The notes under the pieces: generated by a model
What the model was told of the DNA's origin: nothing
Seen by the model: only the letters and a program-made list of their open reading frames with translations
Databases searched by the model: none
Assembly (NCBI RefSeq): GCF_001648475.1
Contig: NZ_LXSQ01000012.1
Location: forward strand, 1 to 64,000
Length of the DNA stretch: 64,000 nucleotides
Direction of reading: 5' to 3'
Source: Eikenella halliae
GTDB lineage: Bacteria > Pseudomonadota > Gammaproteobacteria > Burkholderiales > Neisseriaceae
Part shown: one piece after another, positions 1 through 7,243 of the stretch
How positions within the stretch are numbered: the stretch's first letter is position 1
Layout of the letters: each line of letters starts with the position of its first letter
Position numbers and translations under genes: made by a program

Positions 1-1
1 T

Positions 2-714
2 GGGGCTGACGTAGATTAGTAGTTATGCTAGGCTACGAAAATGCAGATAACCAATTGTAAATTAAGCAAGAGAGTTCAAAATAAACTGCTTGAATTTTTC
101 GTACTCCAAGTTACCGCCCGTTCCGCTGCCGATATTTTGGGCATTCAGCCCAACTCCGCTATTCTGTTTTACCGTAAAATCCGCATGGTCATCAGCCATC
201 ATTTGGCCTTGGCTGCCGATGAGGTTTTCGAGGGCCCCGTCGAGTTGGACGAAAGCTATTTCGGCGGACGGCGTAAAGGCAGACGTGGTCGCGGTGCGGC
301 AGGAAAAGTGGTTGTCTTCGGCATCCTGAAACGCAACGGACGGGTCTATACCGTTGTCGTAGATAATGCCAAGTCCGATACTTTGATGCCTGTTATCAAA
401 CAGAAAATCATGCCGGACAGCATTGTTTACACGGATAGCCTGAGCAGCTACGACAAGTTGGACGTGAGCGGTTTTATCCATCACCGCATCAACCATTCCA
501 AGGAATTTGCAGACCGCCAGAACCATATCAACGGCATTGAGAATTTTTGGAATCAGGCAAAACGCGTCTTGCGCAAATACAACGGAATCGACCGCAAATC
601 TTTCCCACTGTTCTTGAAAGAATGTGAGTTTCGATTTAACTTCGGCACACCGTCTCAACAGCTTAAAATCCTGCGGGATTGGTGTGGAATTTAGGGCTAA
701 TCTACGTCAGCCCC
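2..714 (+). mobile_element. IS1016-like insertion sequence (IS1595 family), complete
   Basis: A 713-bp element with inverted ends: GGGGCTGACGTAGATTAG reads inward at both termini (2-19 and the complement of 697-714). It encloses one transposase gene and nothing else, which is the layout and length of IS1016. The target duplication cannot be judged because only one base precedes the left end; that base (t) does not match base 722 (a), the eighth base after the right end, but a single base proves little. Family assignment rests on the ends plus the transposase motifs. Confidence 0.9.
41..694 (+). CDS. IS1016-like transposase (ISXO2/IS1595 type)
   Basis: 217-residue transposase filling the insertion sequence. 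The IS1595-type catalytic core is visible: VELDESYFGG near residue 70 (first Asp), VYTDSLSSYD near residue 130 (second Asp) and HINGIENFWNQAKR near residue 165 (the Asn/Glu region of the third acidic position). The frame is open from the first ATG inside the left inverted repeat region to a stop just before the right one, so the enzyme looks intact and the element could still be mobile. IS1016 relatives are widespread in Neisseriaceae and Haemophilus. The N-terminal zinc-ribbon part found in longer IS1595 transposases is short here, as is normal for the IS1016 group. Confidence 0.92.
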   Translation: MQITNCKLSKRVQNKLLEFFVLQVTARSAADILGIQPNSAILFYRKIRMVISHHLALAADEVFEGPVELDESYFGGRRKGRRGRGAAGKVVVFGILKRNGRVYTVVVDNAKSDTLMPVIKQKIMPDSIVYTDSLSSYDKLDVSGFIHHRINHSKEFADRQNHINGIENFWNQAKRVLRKYNGIDRKSFPLFLKECEFRFNFGTPSQQLKILRDWCGI

Positions 715-758
715 TTAAAAAATCCTAACCCATCTGAAGGCCGTTTGAAAATCCGGTT

Positions 759-950
759 TTAAAACGACGAGCCTTCCTGTTGCAGAAATTCCAACTCTTC
801 CGCCGTACTGTCGCGGCCGAGTACGGCGTTGCGGTGCGGATAGCAGCCGAAGCGGCGGCGGATGGTTTCGTCAAATTCGTCGCTTTTGGCGAACCAGAAG
901 GGGCGGTTTTCTTCGGAGAACCAAAAATCGAGTACGGTTTGCAGGGTCAT
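759..950 (-). pseudogene. DUF924 family gene with a large in-frame internal deletion
   Basis: The 63-residue product starts MTLQTVLDFWFSEENRPFWF, the usual N-terminus of DUF924 proteins, and ends with YPHRNAVLGRDSTAEELEF and GSSF, the usual C-terminus. The roughly 110-130 residues that normally lie between, including the helical core, are missing. The join falls at IRRRFG, a motif that occurs in similar form at both ends of the family (R-x-RF near the N-terminus and RFGxxPHRN near the C-terminus), so recombination between these stretches could have removed the middle without shifting the frame. ATG at 950 is chosen because it matches the family start and has an AGAGAG ribosome site; a longer frame runs to 983. 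It lies 33 bp after the pirin gene, probably in one transcript. Function is likely lost. Confidence 0.75.
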
Positions 951-983
951 GTTTGATTCTCTCTGTTGGGTTAAATAAGGCAA

Positions 984-1889
984 TTATGCCTGACGGATTT
1001 TTCCGCGCAGCCCGGGCGCGACAAGGCGTTTGAGTTTCGTGCCTGCCAAATCGATGTCGCCGAAGCGCGGATGTCCGCCGTTCCAGTCGGCAACGGCTTT
1101 TTCCAAGGCTTCCCGGCTGTCGGCAACGAAGTTCCACCAAATCAGCGTCGGGTGCGGCAGGGGTTCGCCGCCCAGCAGCATGATGTGGCTGCCTGCTTCG
1201 GCATGGATGCGCAGGGTTTGGGCGGTGTCGGCGCGGGCGAATTTTGCCAACTCGTTTTGTGTGAACGTCTGCCCGTTAATTTCCACTTCGCCTTTGAGTA
1301 TCAACACGCCGTATTCCCAGCCTGCTTGGGCGGGGATTTCCAGCGTTTGCGCCTGATGGGTGCGGATGTCCAAGCCCAATAAGGTGCTGTGCTGTTCAGT
1401 CGGAGCGGTGCGGCCGGCGAAACTGCCGTTCACCAGCACGAAATCTGCGCCGTTGTCCGACCATTCGGGCATTTCGGGATAATGGCGGAAATCGGGGTCG
1501 ATGGTTTTGTGCATGGGCAGGGCAATCCAAAGCTGCACGGCATGCAGGGTTTTGATGCCTTCTGGCGTTTGTTCGGTGTGGCTGATGCCGTGGTTATCGC
1601 CCGTGCCTGCGGTCATCAGATTGACTTGTTTCGGGCGGATGGTTTGGCGGTTGCCGAGGCTGTCTTGGTGCAGCACTTCGCCTTCCAGCATCCAAGTGAA
1701 GGTTTGCAGGTTGGTGTGCGGATGCGCGCCAACCTGCATGCCGTCTTCCTGCTCGGCAAAATGCGCGGGGCCGGCGTGGTCGAGAAAGCACCATGCGCCG
1801 ATGGTGCGGTGCGTGCGGTTGGGCAGCAGTCGGGCAATCGGAATGCCGCCGACATCGTGGGTTTTTGCGGTGATTTTGGTGATGATCAT
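984..1889 (-). CDS. Pirin family protein (cupin, quercetinase-like)
   Basis: 301-residue two-cupin protein. The N-terminal cupin carries the pirin metal site: GAHPHTNLQTFTWMLEGEVLHQDSLG supplies two His and a Glu, followed by HGISHTE. Some bacterial pirins have quercetin dioxygenase activity and others act as regulators, so the cellular role cannot be stated. The start at 1889 (MIITKITAK) is chosen because the longer frame to 1952 reads through a DUS and has no family similarity. The truncated DUF924 gene follows closely. Upstream is a DUS at about 1917. Confidence 0.85.
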   Translation of the reverse strand: MIITKITAKTHDVGGIPIARLLPNRTHRTIGAWCFLDHAGPAHFAEQEDGMQVGAHPHTNLQTFTWMLEGEVLHQDSLGNRQTIRPKQVNLMTAGTGDNHGISHTEQTPEGIKTLHAVQLWIALPMHKTIDPDFRHYPEMPEWSDNGADFVLVNGSFAGRTAPTEQHSTLLGLDIRTHQAQTLEIPAQAGWEYGVLILKGEVEINGQTFTQNELAKFARADTAQTLRIHAEAGSHIMLLGGEPLPHPTLIWWNFVADSREALEKAVADWNGGHPRFGDIDLAGTKLKRLVAPGLRGKIRQA

Positions 1890-1972
1890 GGGCTGTGTTG
1901 TTTGGAATGATTGAAGGCTACCTGAAAACAGCCTGTACCCGTTTTTCTCCATACAGGCTGCTGTTTAGCTCC

Positions 1973-2446
1973 TCACGCCACCGTAATTTCGCATTCGCAC
2001 GCCACCTCGAAATTCAACGAATTGGCGATAAAGCACAGGCGATGCGCTTCGTGGTGCAGAGCTTTGGCTTGTTCGACGTGCTGCGCTTGGGTGATGGTGA
2101 CCTGCGGGCGCAGCGTGGCTTTGACGAACTTGCCCGGCCGGGCATTGTCGCCTTCGTCCATCACAGCTTCGGCGTGGTCGGCGTAGGCGGTGACGGTGAT
2201 GCCCGCCGCGCTGCACAAGTGCAGATACCAGAGTTTGTGGCAGGCGGAGATGGCGGCCAGCAGCATGTCTTCGGGATTGTGACGGGTTTTGTCGCCGCGA
2301 AAAGCGGGGTCGGACGAGCCGTGCAGATCGGGTTTGCCGGCGATTTTGACGGTGTAATCGCGCGAATAGGCGGTGTAGGACGATGTGCCGCTGCCCAAAT
2401 TGCCCATCCATTCGATAGTGGCGCGGTAGGTGTGGTTTTTGCTCAT
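1973..2446 (-). CDS. OsmC/Ohr family protein
   Basis: 157-residue OsmC-like protein. The family is made of small cytoplasmic thiol peroxidases that reduce organic hydroperoxides using two cysteines. Here one Cys lies in ISACHKLWYLHLC, at the place of the first family Cys, and another in HRLCFIANSLNFEV, the place of the second, so the redox pair appears present. The ribosome site AAAGGA precedes ATG 2446. The sequence resembles the OsmC-like (YhfA/Ohr-related) branch; which peroxide it handles cannot be told. Pirin lies downstream, and both are stress-type genes, but about 80 bp with a DUS separates them. Confidence 0.85.
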   Translation of the reverse strand: MSKNHTYRATIEWMGNLGSGTSSYTAYSRDYTVKIAGKPDLHGSSDPAFRGDKTRHNPEDMLLAAISACHKLWYLHLCSAAGITVTAYADHAEAVMDEGDNARPGKFVKATLRPQVTITQAQHVEQAKALHHEAHRLCFIANSLNFEVACECEITVA

Positions 2447-2540
2447 AAGGTTTTCCTTTGTGGTGTGGGTTGTCGGGTTGTAGGCTGCTTTGCAAACGGC
2501 CTTTGGATAGCAATGCAGGCTACCTGAATTAAGTTGGGAA

Positions 2541-2586
2541 AAAGGCTACCTGAAAATAGGGCTACCGTTGTTTTCAGGTAGCCTTT
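2541..2586 (-). terminator. DUS-pair hairpin downstream of the 2709-3080 gene
   Basis: Inverted copies AAAGGCTACCTGAAAA and TTTTCAGGTAGCCTTT are separated by 14 bp. They can form a 15-16 bp stem in RNA from either strand, the common neisserial arrangement of DUS pairs serving as terminators. Confidence 0.55.
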
Positions 2587-2660
2587 GGGCGATCGGGACG
2601 GGTTCGGGAATCCGTCCCACAGTTGCTGCCTGCAAGCGTGAGTTTCAACGAGGTTAAAAC

Positions 2661-2702
2661 CATTTGCGTGTGTTTTGTATACACCCTGCCTATGCAGGCT
2701 AC
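2661..2702 (-). repeat. Dispersed ~45-bp repeat, copy 1
   Basis: Read on the minus strand it runs GTAGCCTGCATAGGCAGGGT then GTATACAAAACACACGCA. It aligns with copies at 3246-3292, 26418-26460, 28731-28778 and 53040-53087. Not recognised as a named repeat. Confidence 0.5.
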
Positions 2703-2708
2703 ACTTGC

Positions 2709-3080
2709 TCACACTTCATCAGCGTAATTATTTTTAATAAATTCAATACACTCTTTCAATTTCTCTATAACAATTTCAGTTGGCATGACCACTACGATTT
2801 CATCAGTTAATAGGCTGTCTATCTTTGTCATCTCTTTGCCGACAATTACCCCAAAGTGCTCTCGATACTGCTCAACTTCGCTGCCATTAGGCACTTCTTC
2901 CAATATTTCCTTCAATAGGGTTTCAGACATTTCCAATAAATGCTTAACCCCCATCCCACCGTCATCCATTAAGAAATCTGCTAACCAGCCAAAGTTCTCA
3001 TACCCATTACTCTCATGAAAAAGTACTCCAAACCGGTTACTACCGCTTTGAAAGAAATCTTTTGTAAAAATTAAATTCAT
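2709..3080 (-). CDS. Hypothetical A+T-rich protein, 123 aa
   Basis: Not recognised. The product is acidic, predicted mainly helical, without signal peptide or membrane segment. Base composition is clearly more A+T-rich than the housekeeping genes around, as is that of the SUKH-like gene at 4361-4819. Such small acidic A+T-rich genes in neisserial genomes are often orphan immunity genes from toxin cassettes, but no motif here proves that. No toxin gene is adjacent. Start 3080 is the only early ATG. A DUS hairpin follows at 2541-2586. Confidence 0.6.
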   Translation of the reverse strand: MNLIFTKDFFQSGSNRFGVLFHESNGYENFGWLADFLMDDGGMGVKHLLEMSETLLKEILEEVPNGSEVEQYREHFGVIVGKEMTKIDSLLTDEIVVVMPTEIVIEKLKECIEFIKNNYADEV

Positions 3081-3155
3081 GCTTAAGACTCATTAATTCA
3101 CTATATTTTATAAGAGGGCAAACAGCAGGCGTAGCCCGCATAGCGGTAATCGCAA

Positions 3156-3175
3156 GTCGGATACTTGAATCCGAC
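3156..3175. repeat. Palindromic 20-mer, copy 1
   Basis: GTCGGATACTTGAATCCGAC: 7-bp arms and a 6-bp centre, followed by ATTTGGGCATAATGCCTG. The 26 bp from AATCCGACATTT onwards recur with two mismatches at 4285-4310, and a similar palindrome lies at 4312-4331. Confidence 0.55.
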
Positions 3176-3245
3176 ATTTGGGCATAATGCCTGCTTAGCT
3201 GAATCTGCGTTTTCAGGTAGCCCGAAAGGGGCTGTCTGAAAACTG

Positions 3246-3292
3246 AACACCCCGTGTGTGCGCTCCGCATACCCTCTGCCAAGCGGGCTGCG
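3246..3292 (-). repeat. Dispersed ~45-bp repeat, copy 2
   Basis: On the minus strand: CGCAGCCCGCTTGGCAGAGG, GTATGCGGAGCGCACACACG. It belongs to the same family as 2661-2702 and lies close to the palindrome at 3156-3175, a co-occurrence also seen near 28.7 kb. Confidence 0.5.
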
Positions 3293-3299
3293 TTTGCTG

Positions 3300-3476
3300 A
3301 CTATCAAACGGATTAAGGCGGTTGAAGAAGCCCTCAACCGCTGGACGAGAAAGGCATTGGATGATGAGATGCCGGGTGATTTGTTTTTATCGGCACTTGC
3401 CAATAGCATTGAAGCGTTGTATTTGAAGTACGGATGCAAAGGTATCACAAGCCGTTCAATAACCTGCCTGATTTAA
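3300..3476 (+). pseudogene. Possible 3' remnant of an unknown gene
   Basis: A frame reading TIKRIKAVEEALNRWTRKAL and ending SRSITCLI looks like ordinary coding sequence (balanced, amphipathic helices), but it begins inside a repeat-derived stretch with no ribosome site. It is probably the C-terminal remnant of a gene whose start was lost to the neighbouring repeats. It overlaps the Sel1 gene 3' end by 21 bp, tail to tail. I do not recognise the family. The rest of 3081-3300 holds a DUS, the palindrome and repeat copy 2. Confidence 0.3.
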
Positions 3477-3947
3477 AGAGTGGTATTTGTCGCAACCACT
3501 TTGATCTCCACTATCACATACTTTGCCAAACCATTCCTTGCTAAGATGAAAATTTTGGCGCACGCCTTGTCCGTTGTAGTACATCAAACCCAAATTATAC
3601 TGGGCTTGGACATCTCCCTGCTCCGCTGCTTTGCGATACCATCTGAATGCTTCGGCATAGTCTTGGCGCACACCATATCCGCCGTCATACATCACACCCA
3701 AATTGTATTGGGCAGGGGTTAACCCTTGCGCTGCTGCCTGCCGAAACCATCTGAGCGCTTCGGCATAGTCTTGGTGCGCGCCTTGTCCAGTGTAATACAT
3801 CGTACCCAGATTATTTTGGGCTTCGGCATTCCCCTGTTCCGCCAACTGCAGGGTTTGCCGGAAATCCGATGCGTCATCCGCCCAAACTGCCTGATTCAAA
3901 CCCAAAGCCAGCAATGCGGTTGCCAGTAATTTTGTAAAATACTTCAT
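3456..3947 (-). CDS. Sel1-repeat protein, exported
   Basis: 163 residues. A signal peptide ends near residue 23 (MKYFTKLLATALLALGLNQA, then VWADD). Three Sel1-like repeats of about 36 residues follow with the AEAQNNLGTMYYTGQG, PAQYNLGVMYDGGYG and QAQYNLGLMYYNGQG signatures, then a short Cys-containing tail with CDSGDQSGC that could form a disulphide. Sel1 proteins mediate protein contacts; exact role unknown. Ribosome site AAGGGA precedes ATG 3947. Neisserial genomes carry families of such genes. Confidence 0.85.
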   Translation of the reverse strand: MKYFTKLLATALLALGLNQAVWADDASDFRQTLQLAEQGNAEAQNNLGTMYYTGQGAHQDYAEALRWFRQAAAQGLTPAQYNLGVMYDGGYGVRQDYAEAFRWYRKAAEQGDVQAQYNLGLMYYNGQGVRQNFHLSKEWFGKVCDSGDQSGCDKYHSLNQAGY

Positions 3948-4174
3948 TTTAATTCCCTTATAGTTTTAAAAACGTTCATGTATGGGCGCGTTGTATGCGC
4001 CCGAAATCTTCGTGTTGTCTGAAAAACGGATTTTATCCCCTGCATTTCATGGCGATTATTTTGTCCCACCGTTGGGATTCCTCCCTGCTATCGCACCAAC
4101 TCGCAAAACGCCTGTGCGTAACCTGTGTCATGTTTCTGTTTGGTACAGAATTCGGTTGATGCGTTTTTTTGTGA

Positions 4175-4226
4175 TGTGCAGGCTGCTTTTGGGGATGTTT
4201 CATTGCATTGAAAAGCAGCCTGCACA
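4175..4226. repeat. Inverted pair of the AAGCAGCCTGCA motif
   Basis: GTGCAGGCTGCTTTT and AAAAGCAGCCTGCAC enclose a 20-bp loop. AAGCAGCCTGCA matches a DUS dialect described from the Kingella side of the family. It may terminate the minus-strand gene at 4361-4819. Confidence 0.5.
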
Positions 4227-4311
4227 TTTGGGTTTGTTGAATTTGCGTTTCAGACGGCCTTTGGGCGGGCGGGACGGGGTCGAGAATCCGACATTTGGAC
4301 ATAACGCCTGT

Positions 4312-4331
4312 GTCGGATACAAGCATCCGAC
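4312..4331. repeat. Palindromic 20-mer, copy 2
   Basis: GTCGGATACAAGCATCCGAC, same arms as 3156-3175 with a different centre, preceded by the shared 26-bp block at 4285-4310. Confidence 0.5.
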
Positions 4332-4360
4332 CTAGGCTGCTGAAAAAATTGAAATTTTTC

Positions 4361-4819
4361 CTACTCTAAAGGTTTATTTCTTTCGACAAAATCAAACCAC
4401 ATATCGTCCTGTGCTGCATTCGTGAAAATATTTGAATAATTATCCCCAAAAATATAATTAGTTATGAAGTGATCAAACGGGCATATTATCTCGATATCTA
4501 CTTCAAAGCGGATTTGCTTTGAAATCCTATCAAGGAATACAGGTTCATATAGGACTTGACCTATTTCATACGCCTTATCCTTGAAAATGCTTGGTACACG
4601 AAATTGGTTGTCTAAAATTTCATCCGTACTCCAAAGGACAATATCTCCGAATGCCCCGCCATTGCATATCTTGAGAAAATCCTGATGTTCTAAAACTAAA
4701 AATTTCTTTAATTCATCAGGAATTTCGTCAATTCCATCCGGTATTTCCCCAATCAAAACCGCATCAGGAAGAATATTCAATTTGGCTCTGTAATGTTTAA
4801 CCAACTCCACTAATCTCAT
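4361..4819 (-). CDS. SUKH (SMI1/KNR4)-like protein, possible orphan immunity protein
   Basis: 152 residues, acidic, no membrane segment. The stretch ELKKFLVLEHQDFLKICNGGAFGDIVLWSTDEI resembles the SUKH core, where a helix ends in an N-G-G turn followed by strands. SUKH proteins commonly neutralise contact-dependent or polymorphic toxins, but no toxin gene is next to it, so an orphan immunity role is inference. Base composition is A+T-rich. Ribosome site AGGGAT precedes ATG 4819. Confidence 0.6.
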   Translation of the reverse strand: MRLVELVKHYRAKLNILPDAVLIGEIPDGIDEIPDELKKFLVLEHQDFLKICNGGAFGDIVLWSTDEILDNQFRVPSIFKDKAYEIGQVLYEPVFLDRISKQIRFEVDIEIICPFDHFITNYIFGDNYSNIFTNAAQDDMWFDFVERNKPLE

Positions 4820-5044
4820 AATAATCCCTAAAATTTAACTTTGATAATAAACATAGGAGGCGTTTATGCTCATGCGGCTTCAGACTACCTCTGTTAAGGA
4901 GCTTTTTTTAACGTACAGGTTGCTTTTTTGGCCGTTTTCGAGCTTTAAAAAGCAGCCTACACTTTCCCGGTAGTGTGAAATGGCGCATACGTTCCGTACA
5001 CAACGTGTTGATTATAGGTGGCTTGATTATAGGGGCGTCGGCTA

Positions 5045-6940
5045 CTACTTCGCCCCCTTAAACCCGCGCTTCAAATGCACCATCAGCAACGCCACTGCCG
5101 CGGGCGTAACGCCGGAAATGCGGCTTGCTTGGCCAACGGTTTCGGGTTTGTGCTGGTTGAGCTTTTGCTGCACCTCGGCGGATAAGCCTTTGACTTTGCT
5201 GTAATCAATGTTTTCAGGTAGCCTCAACGTTTCCAAATCGCGGCGGCTGTCGATTTCTTCGTTTTGGCGGTCGATATAGCCTTGGTATTTGACTTGGATT
5301 TCCACTTGTTCAATTACGTTTTCAGGTAGCCTGCACTCGGGTTCTGCGCCTTCGAGCGTCATCAGTGCGGCGTAGTCGAGGTTCGGGCGGCGCAGGAGGT
5401 CGTGCAGGTTGGCTTCGCGGCTGAGTTTTTGCCCGAACACGCGGATTTGTTCGTCTTCGGCGAGTTTTTGCGGCGTGTACCACGTTGTTTTCAAACGTTG
5501 GATTTCGCGCTCAATGGCTTCGCGTTTTTCGTTGAACATACGCCATTGTTCTTCACCCACCAAGCCGATTTTGTGGCCGTCTTCGGTCAGGCGCATGTCG
5601 GCGTTGTCTTCCCTGAGTTGCAGGCGGTATTCGGCGCGGCTGGTGAACATGCGGTAGGGTTCGTTCACGCCTTTGGTGATGAGGTCGTCCACCAATACGC
5701 CGAGATAGGCTTGTTCGCGGCGCAGCAGGAGCGGGTCTTGTCCACGCACGTATTGCACGGCATTTGCGCCTGCGAGCAGGCCTTGTGCGGCGGCTTCTTC
5801 GTAGCCGGTCGTGCCGTTGATTTGTCCGGCGAAGAAGAGGCCTTGGATGGTTTTGGTTTCAAGGCTGGCTTTGAGGTTGCGCGGGTCGAAGTAGTCGTAT
5901 TCGATGGCGTAGCCGGGGCGCAGGATATGGGCGTTTTCCAGGCCTTTCATGCTGCGCACGAGCGCGATTTGGATGTCGAACGGCAGGCTGGTGGAGATGC
6001 CATTGGGGTAGTATTCGTTGGTGGTCAGGCCTTCGGGTTCGAGGAAAATCTGGTGGCTGTCTTTGTCGGCAAAGCGGTTGATTTTGTCTTCGATAGACGG
6101 GCAGTAGCGCGGGCCGACGCCTTCGATTTTGCCGGTGAACATGGGGCTGCGGTCGAAGCCTGAGCGGATAATTTCGTGTGTTTTCAAATTGGTATGCGTA
6201 ATCCAGCAGGACACTTGGCGCGGGTGCATTTCGGCGTTGCCGCGCACGGAAAAGATGGGCACAGGTGTGTCGCCGGGCTGTTCGGTAAGTTGGGAGAAAT
6301 CAATCGTGCGCCCGTCGATGCGCGGCGGCGTGCCGGTTTTCAGACGGCCTTGCGGCAGGTTCAATTCGCGCAAACGGCCGCCCAAGGATTTGGCGGCGGG
6401 GTCGCCGGCGCGGCCGCCTTCGTAGTTTTCCAAACCAATGTGGATTTTGCCGGACAAAAACGTGCCTGCGGTCAGCACGACGGCGCGGGCTTTAAATTCC
6501 ACGCCCATCGCGGTCATCACGCCGCTGATGCGGTCGCCGTCAAGCGTTACGTCGTCAACCGACTGCTGGAAAAGTTCCAGATTTTCTTGGTTTTCCAGCA
6601 TCTCGCGGATGGCGGCTTTATACAAAATGCGGTCCGCCTGCGCGCGCGTGGCACGAACCGCCGCGCCTTTGCTGGCGTTCAGACGGCGGAATTGGATGCC
6701 GGATTTGTCGGTGGCCAACGCCATTGCACCGCCGAGCGCGTCGAGTTCGCGTACGAGATGGCCTTTGCCGATGCCGCCGATGGAGGGGTTGCACGACATT
6801 TGTCCGAGCGTTTCGATGTTGTGTGTGAGCAAAAGCGTCTGCGCGCCCATGCGTGCGGCGGCAAGCGCGGCTTCCGTGCCTGCGTGGCCGCCGCCGACGA
6901 CGATGACGTCGTAGGTTTTGGGATAGAGGATGGTGGGCAT
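5045..6940 (-). CDS. mnmG: tRNA uridine-5-carboxymethylaminomethyl modification enzyme, FAD subunit
   Basis: 631 residues, full family length. With MnmE it makes the cmnm5 group on wobble U34 of several tRNAs in the cytoplasm. Seen here: the FAD dinucleotide fold VVVGGGHAGTEAALAAARMG near residue 13, the SCNPSIGGIGKGHLVRELDALGG motif near residue 48, the GTFLSGKIHIG stretch, and the C-terminal helical MnmE/tRNA domain ending LLMVHLKRGFKG. No MnmE gene is near. Two DUS lie inside the gene, both read as LRLPEN or CRLPEN, and one AGGCCGTCTGAA-type DUS lies at 6339-6350. Divergent from uvrA. Confidence 0.97.
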   Translation of the reverse strand: MPTILYPKTYDVIVVGGGHAGTEAALAAARMGAQTLLLTHNIETLGQMSCNPSIGGIGKGHLVRELDALGGAMALATDKSGIQFRRLNASKGAAVRATRAQADRILYKAAIREMLENQENLELFQQSVDDVTLDGDRISGVMTAMGVEFKARAVVLTAGTFLSGKIHIGLENYEGGRAGDPAAKSLGGRLRELNLPQGRLKTGTPPRIDGRTIDFSQLTEQPGDTPVPIFSVRGNAEMHPRQVSCWITHTNLKTHEIIRSGFDRSPMFTGKIEGVGPRYCPSIEDKINRFADKDSHQIFLEPEGLTTNEYYPNGISTSLPFDIQIALVRSMKGLENAHILRPGYAIEYDYFDPRNLKASLETKTIQGLFFAGQINGTTGYEEAAAQGLLAGANAVQYVRGQDPLLLRREQAYLGVLVDDLITKGVNEPYRMFTSRAEYRLQLREDNADMRLTEDGHKIGLVGEEQWRMFNEKREAIEREIQRLKTTWYTPQKLAEDEQIRVFGQKLSREANLHDLLRRPNLDYAALMTLEGAEPECRLPENVIEQVEIQVKYQGYIDRQNEEIDSRRDLETLRLPENIDYSKVKGLSAEVQQKLNQHKPETVGQASRISGVTPAAVALLMVHLKRGFKGAK

Positions 6941-7243
6941 GATTGTGTGGGTAATAAAAAATCAAGCGATTATACGCGGTTTTGCCGCCGGATGAGGCTA
7001 CCTGAAAAACGGAAAAGGGTTTTGGGCTTGGCAGAAACCCGGCTTCCTCCGGAAATCTCGTTTTGGCGAAATTCGCTTTGCTCGTTTTCAGGTAGCCTGT
7101 GCCGGGATAGAGGCTACCTGAAAAAGTTGTGCGCTTGAAAAACGGCTTTCAGGTAGCCTTTCCGGTTTGCAGCGTAGGGCAAGAGGCGGGCTGAAAGTGT
7201 TACAATACACGGTTTCTTTTTATTCGAGTTTTCCGGCTTCATC
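6941..7243. other. Divergent mnmG-uvrA spacer with four DUS
   Basis: Four Eikenella-type DUS lie at about 6993, 7088, 7109 and 7146, in alternating orientation. A TACAAT at about 7201 could be a -10 for uvrA, without a good -35. No LexA-type box was recognised. Because both genes point outward, these DUS pairs are not terminators. Confidence 0.45.

Larger units (their letters stand above)
3948..4360. other. Gene-free stretch with mixed DUS-type repeats
   Basis: Contains an inverted pair of AAGCAGCCTGCA (4177-4188 and 4213-4224), one AGGCCGTCTGAA-type DUS in reverse (4249-4260), and the palindrome block 4285-4331. No convincing open reading frame: frames crossing it have no ribosome site and read through repeats. 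Confidence 0.5.

Noticed and set aside
1..722. Target-site duplication of the IS1016-like element
   Set aside because: Only one base of left flank is available and it does not match; cannot be decided from the window.
2443..2712. 89-codon frame before the OsmC gene
   Set aside because: Composed of DUS and repeat translation; overlaps dispersed repeat copy 1.
3982..4335. 117-codon frame upstream of the SUKH-like gene
   Set aside because: Runs through three repeat types, no ribosome site.
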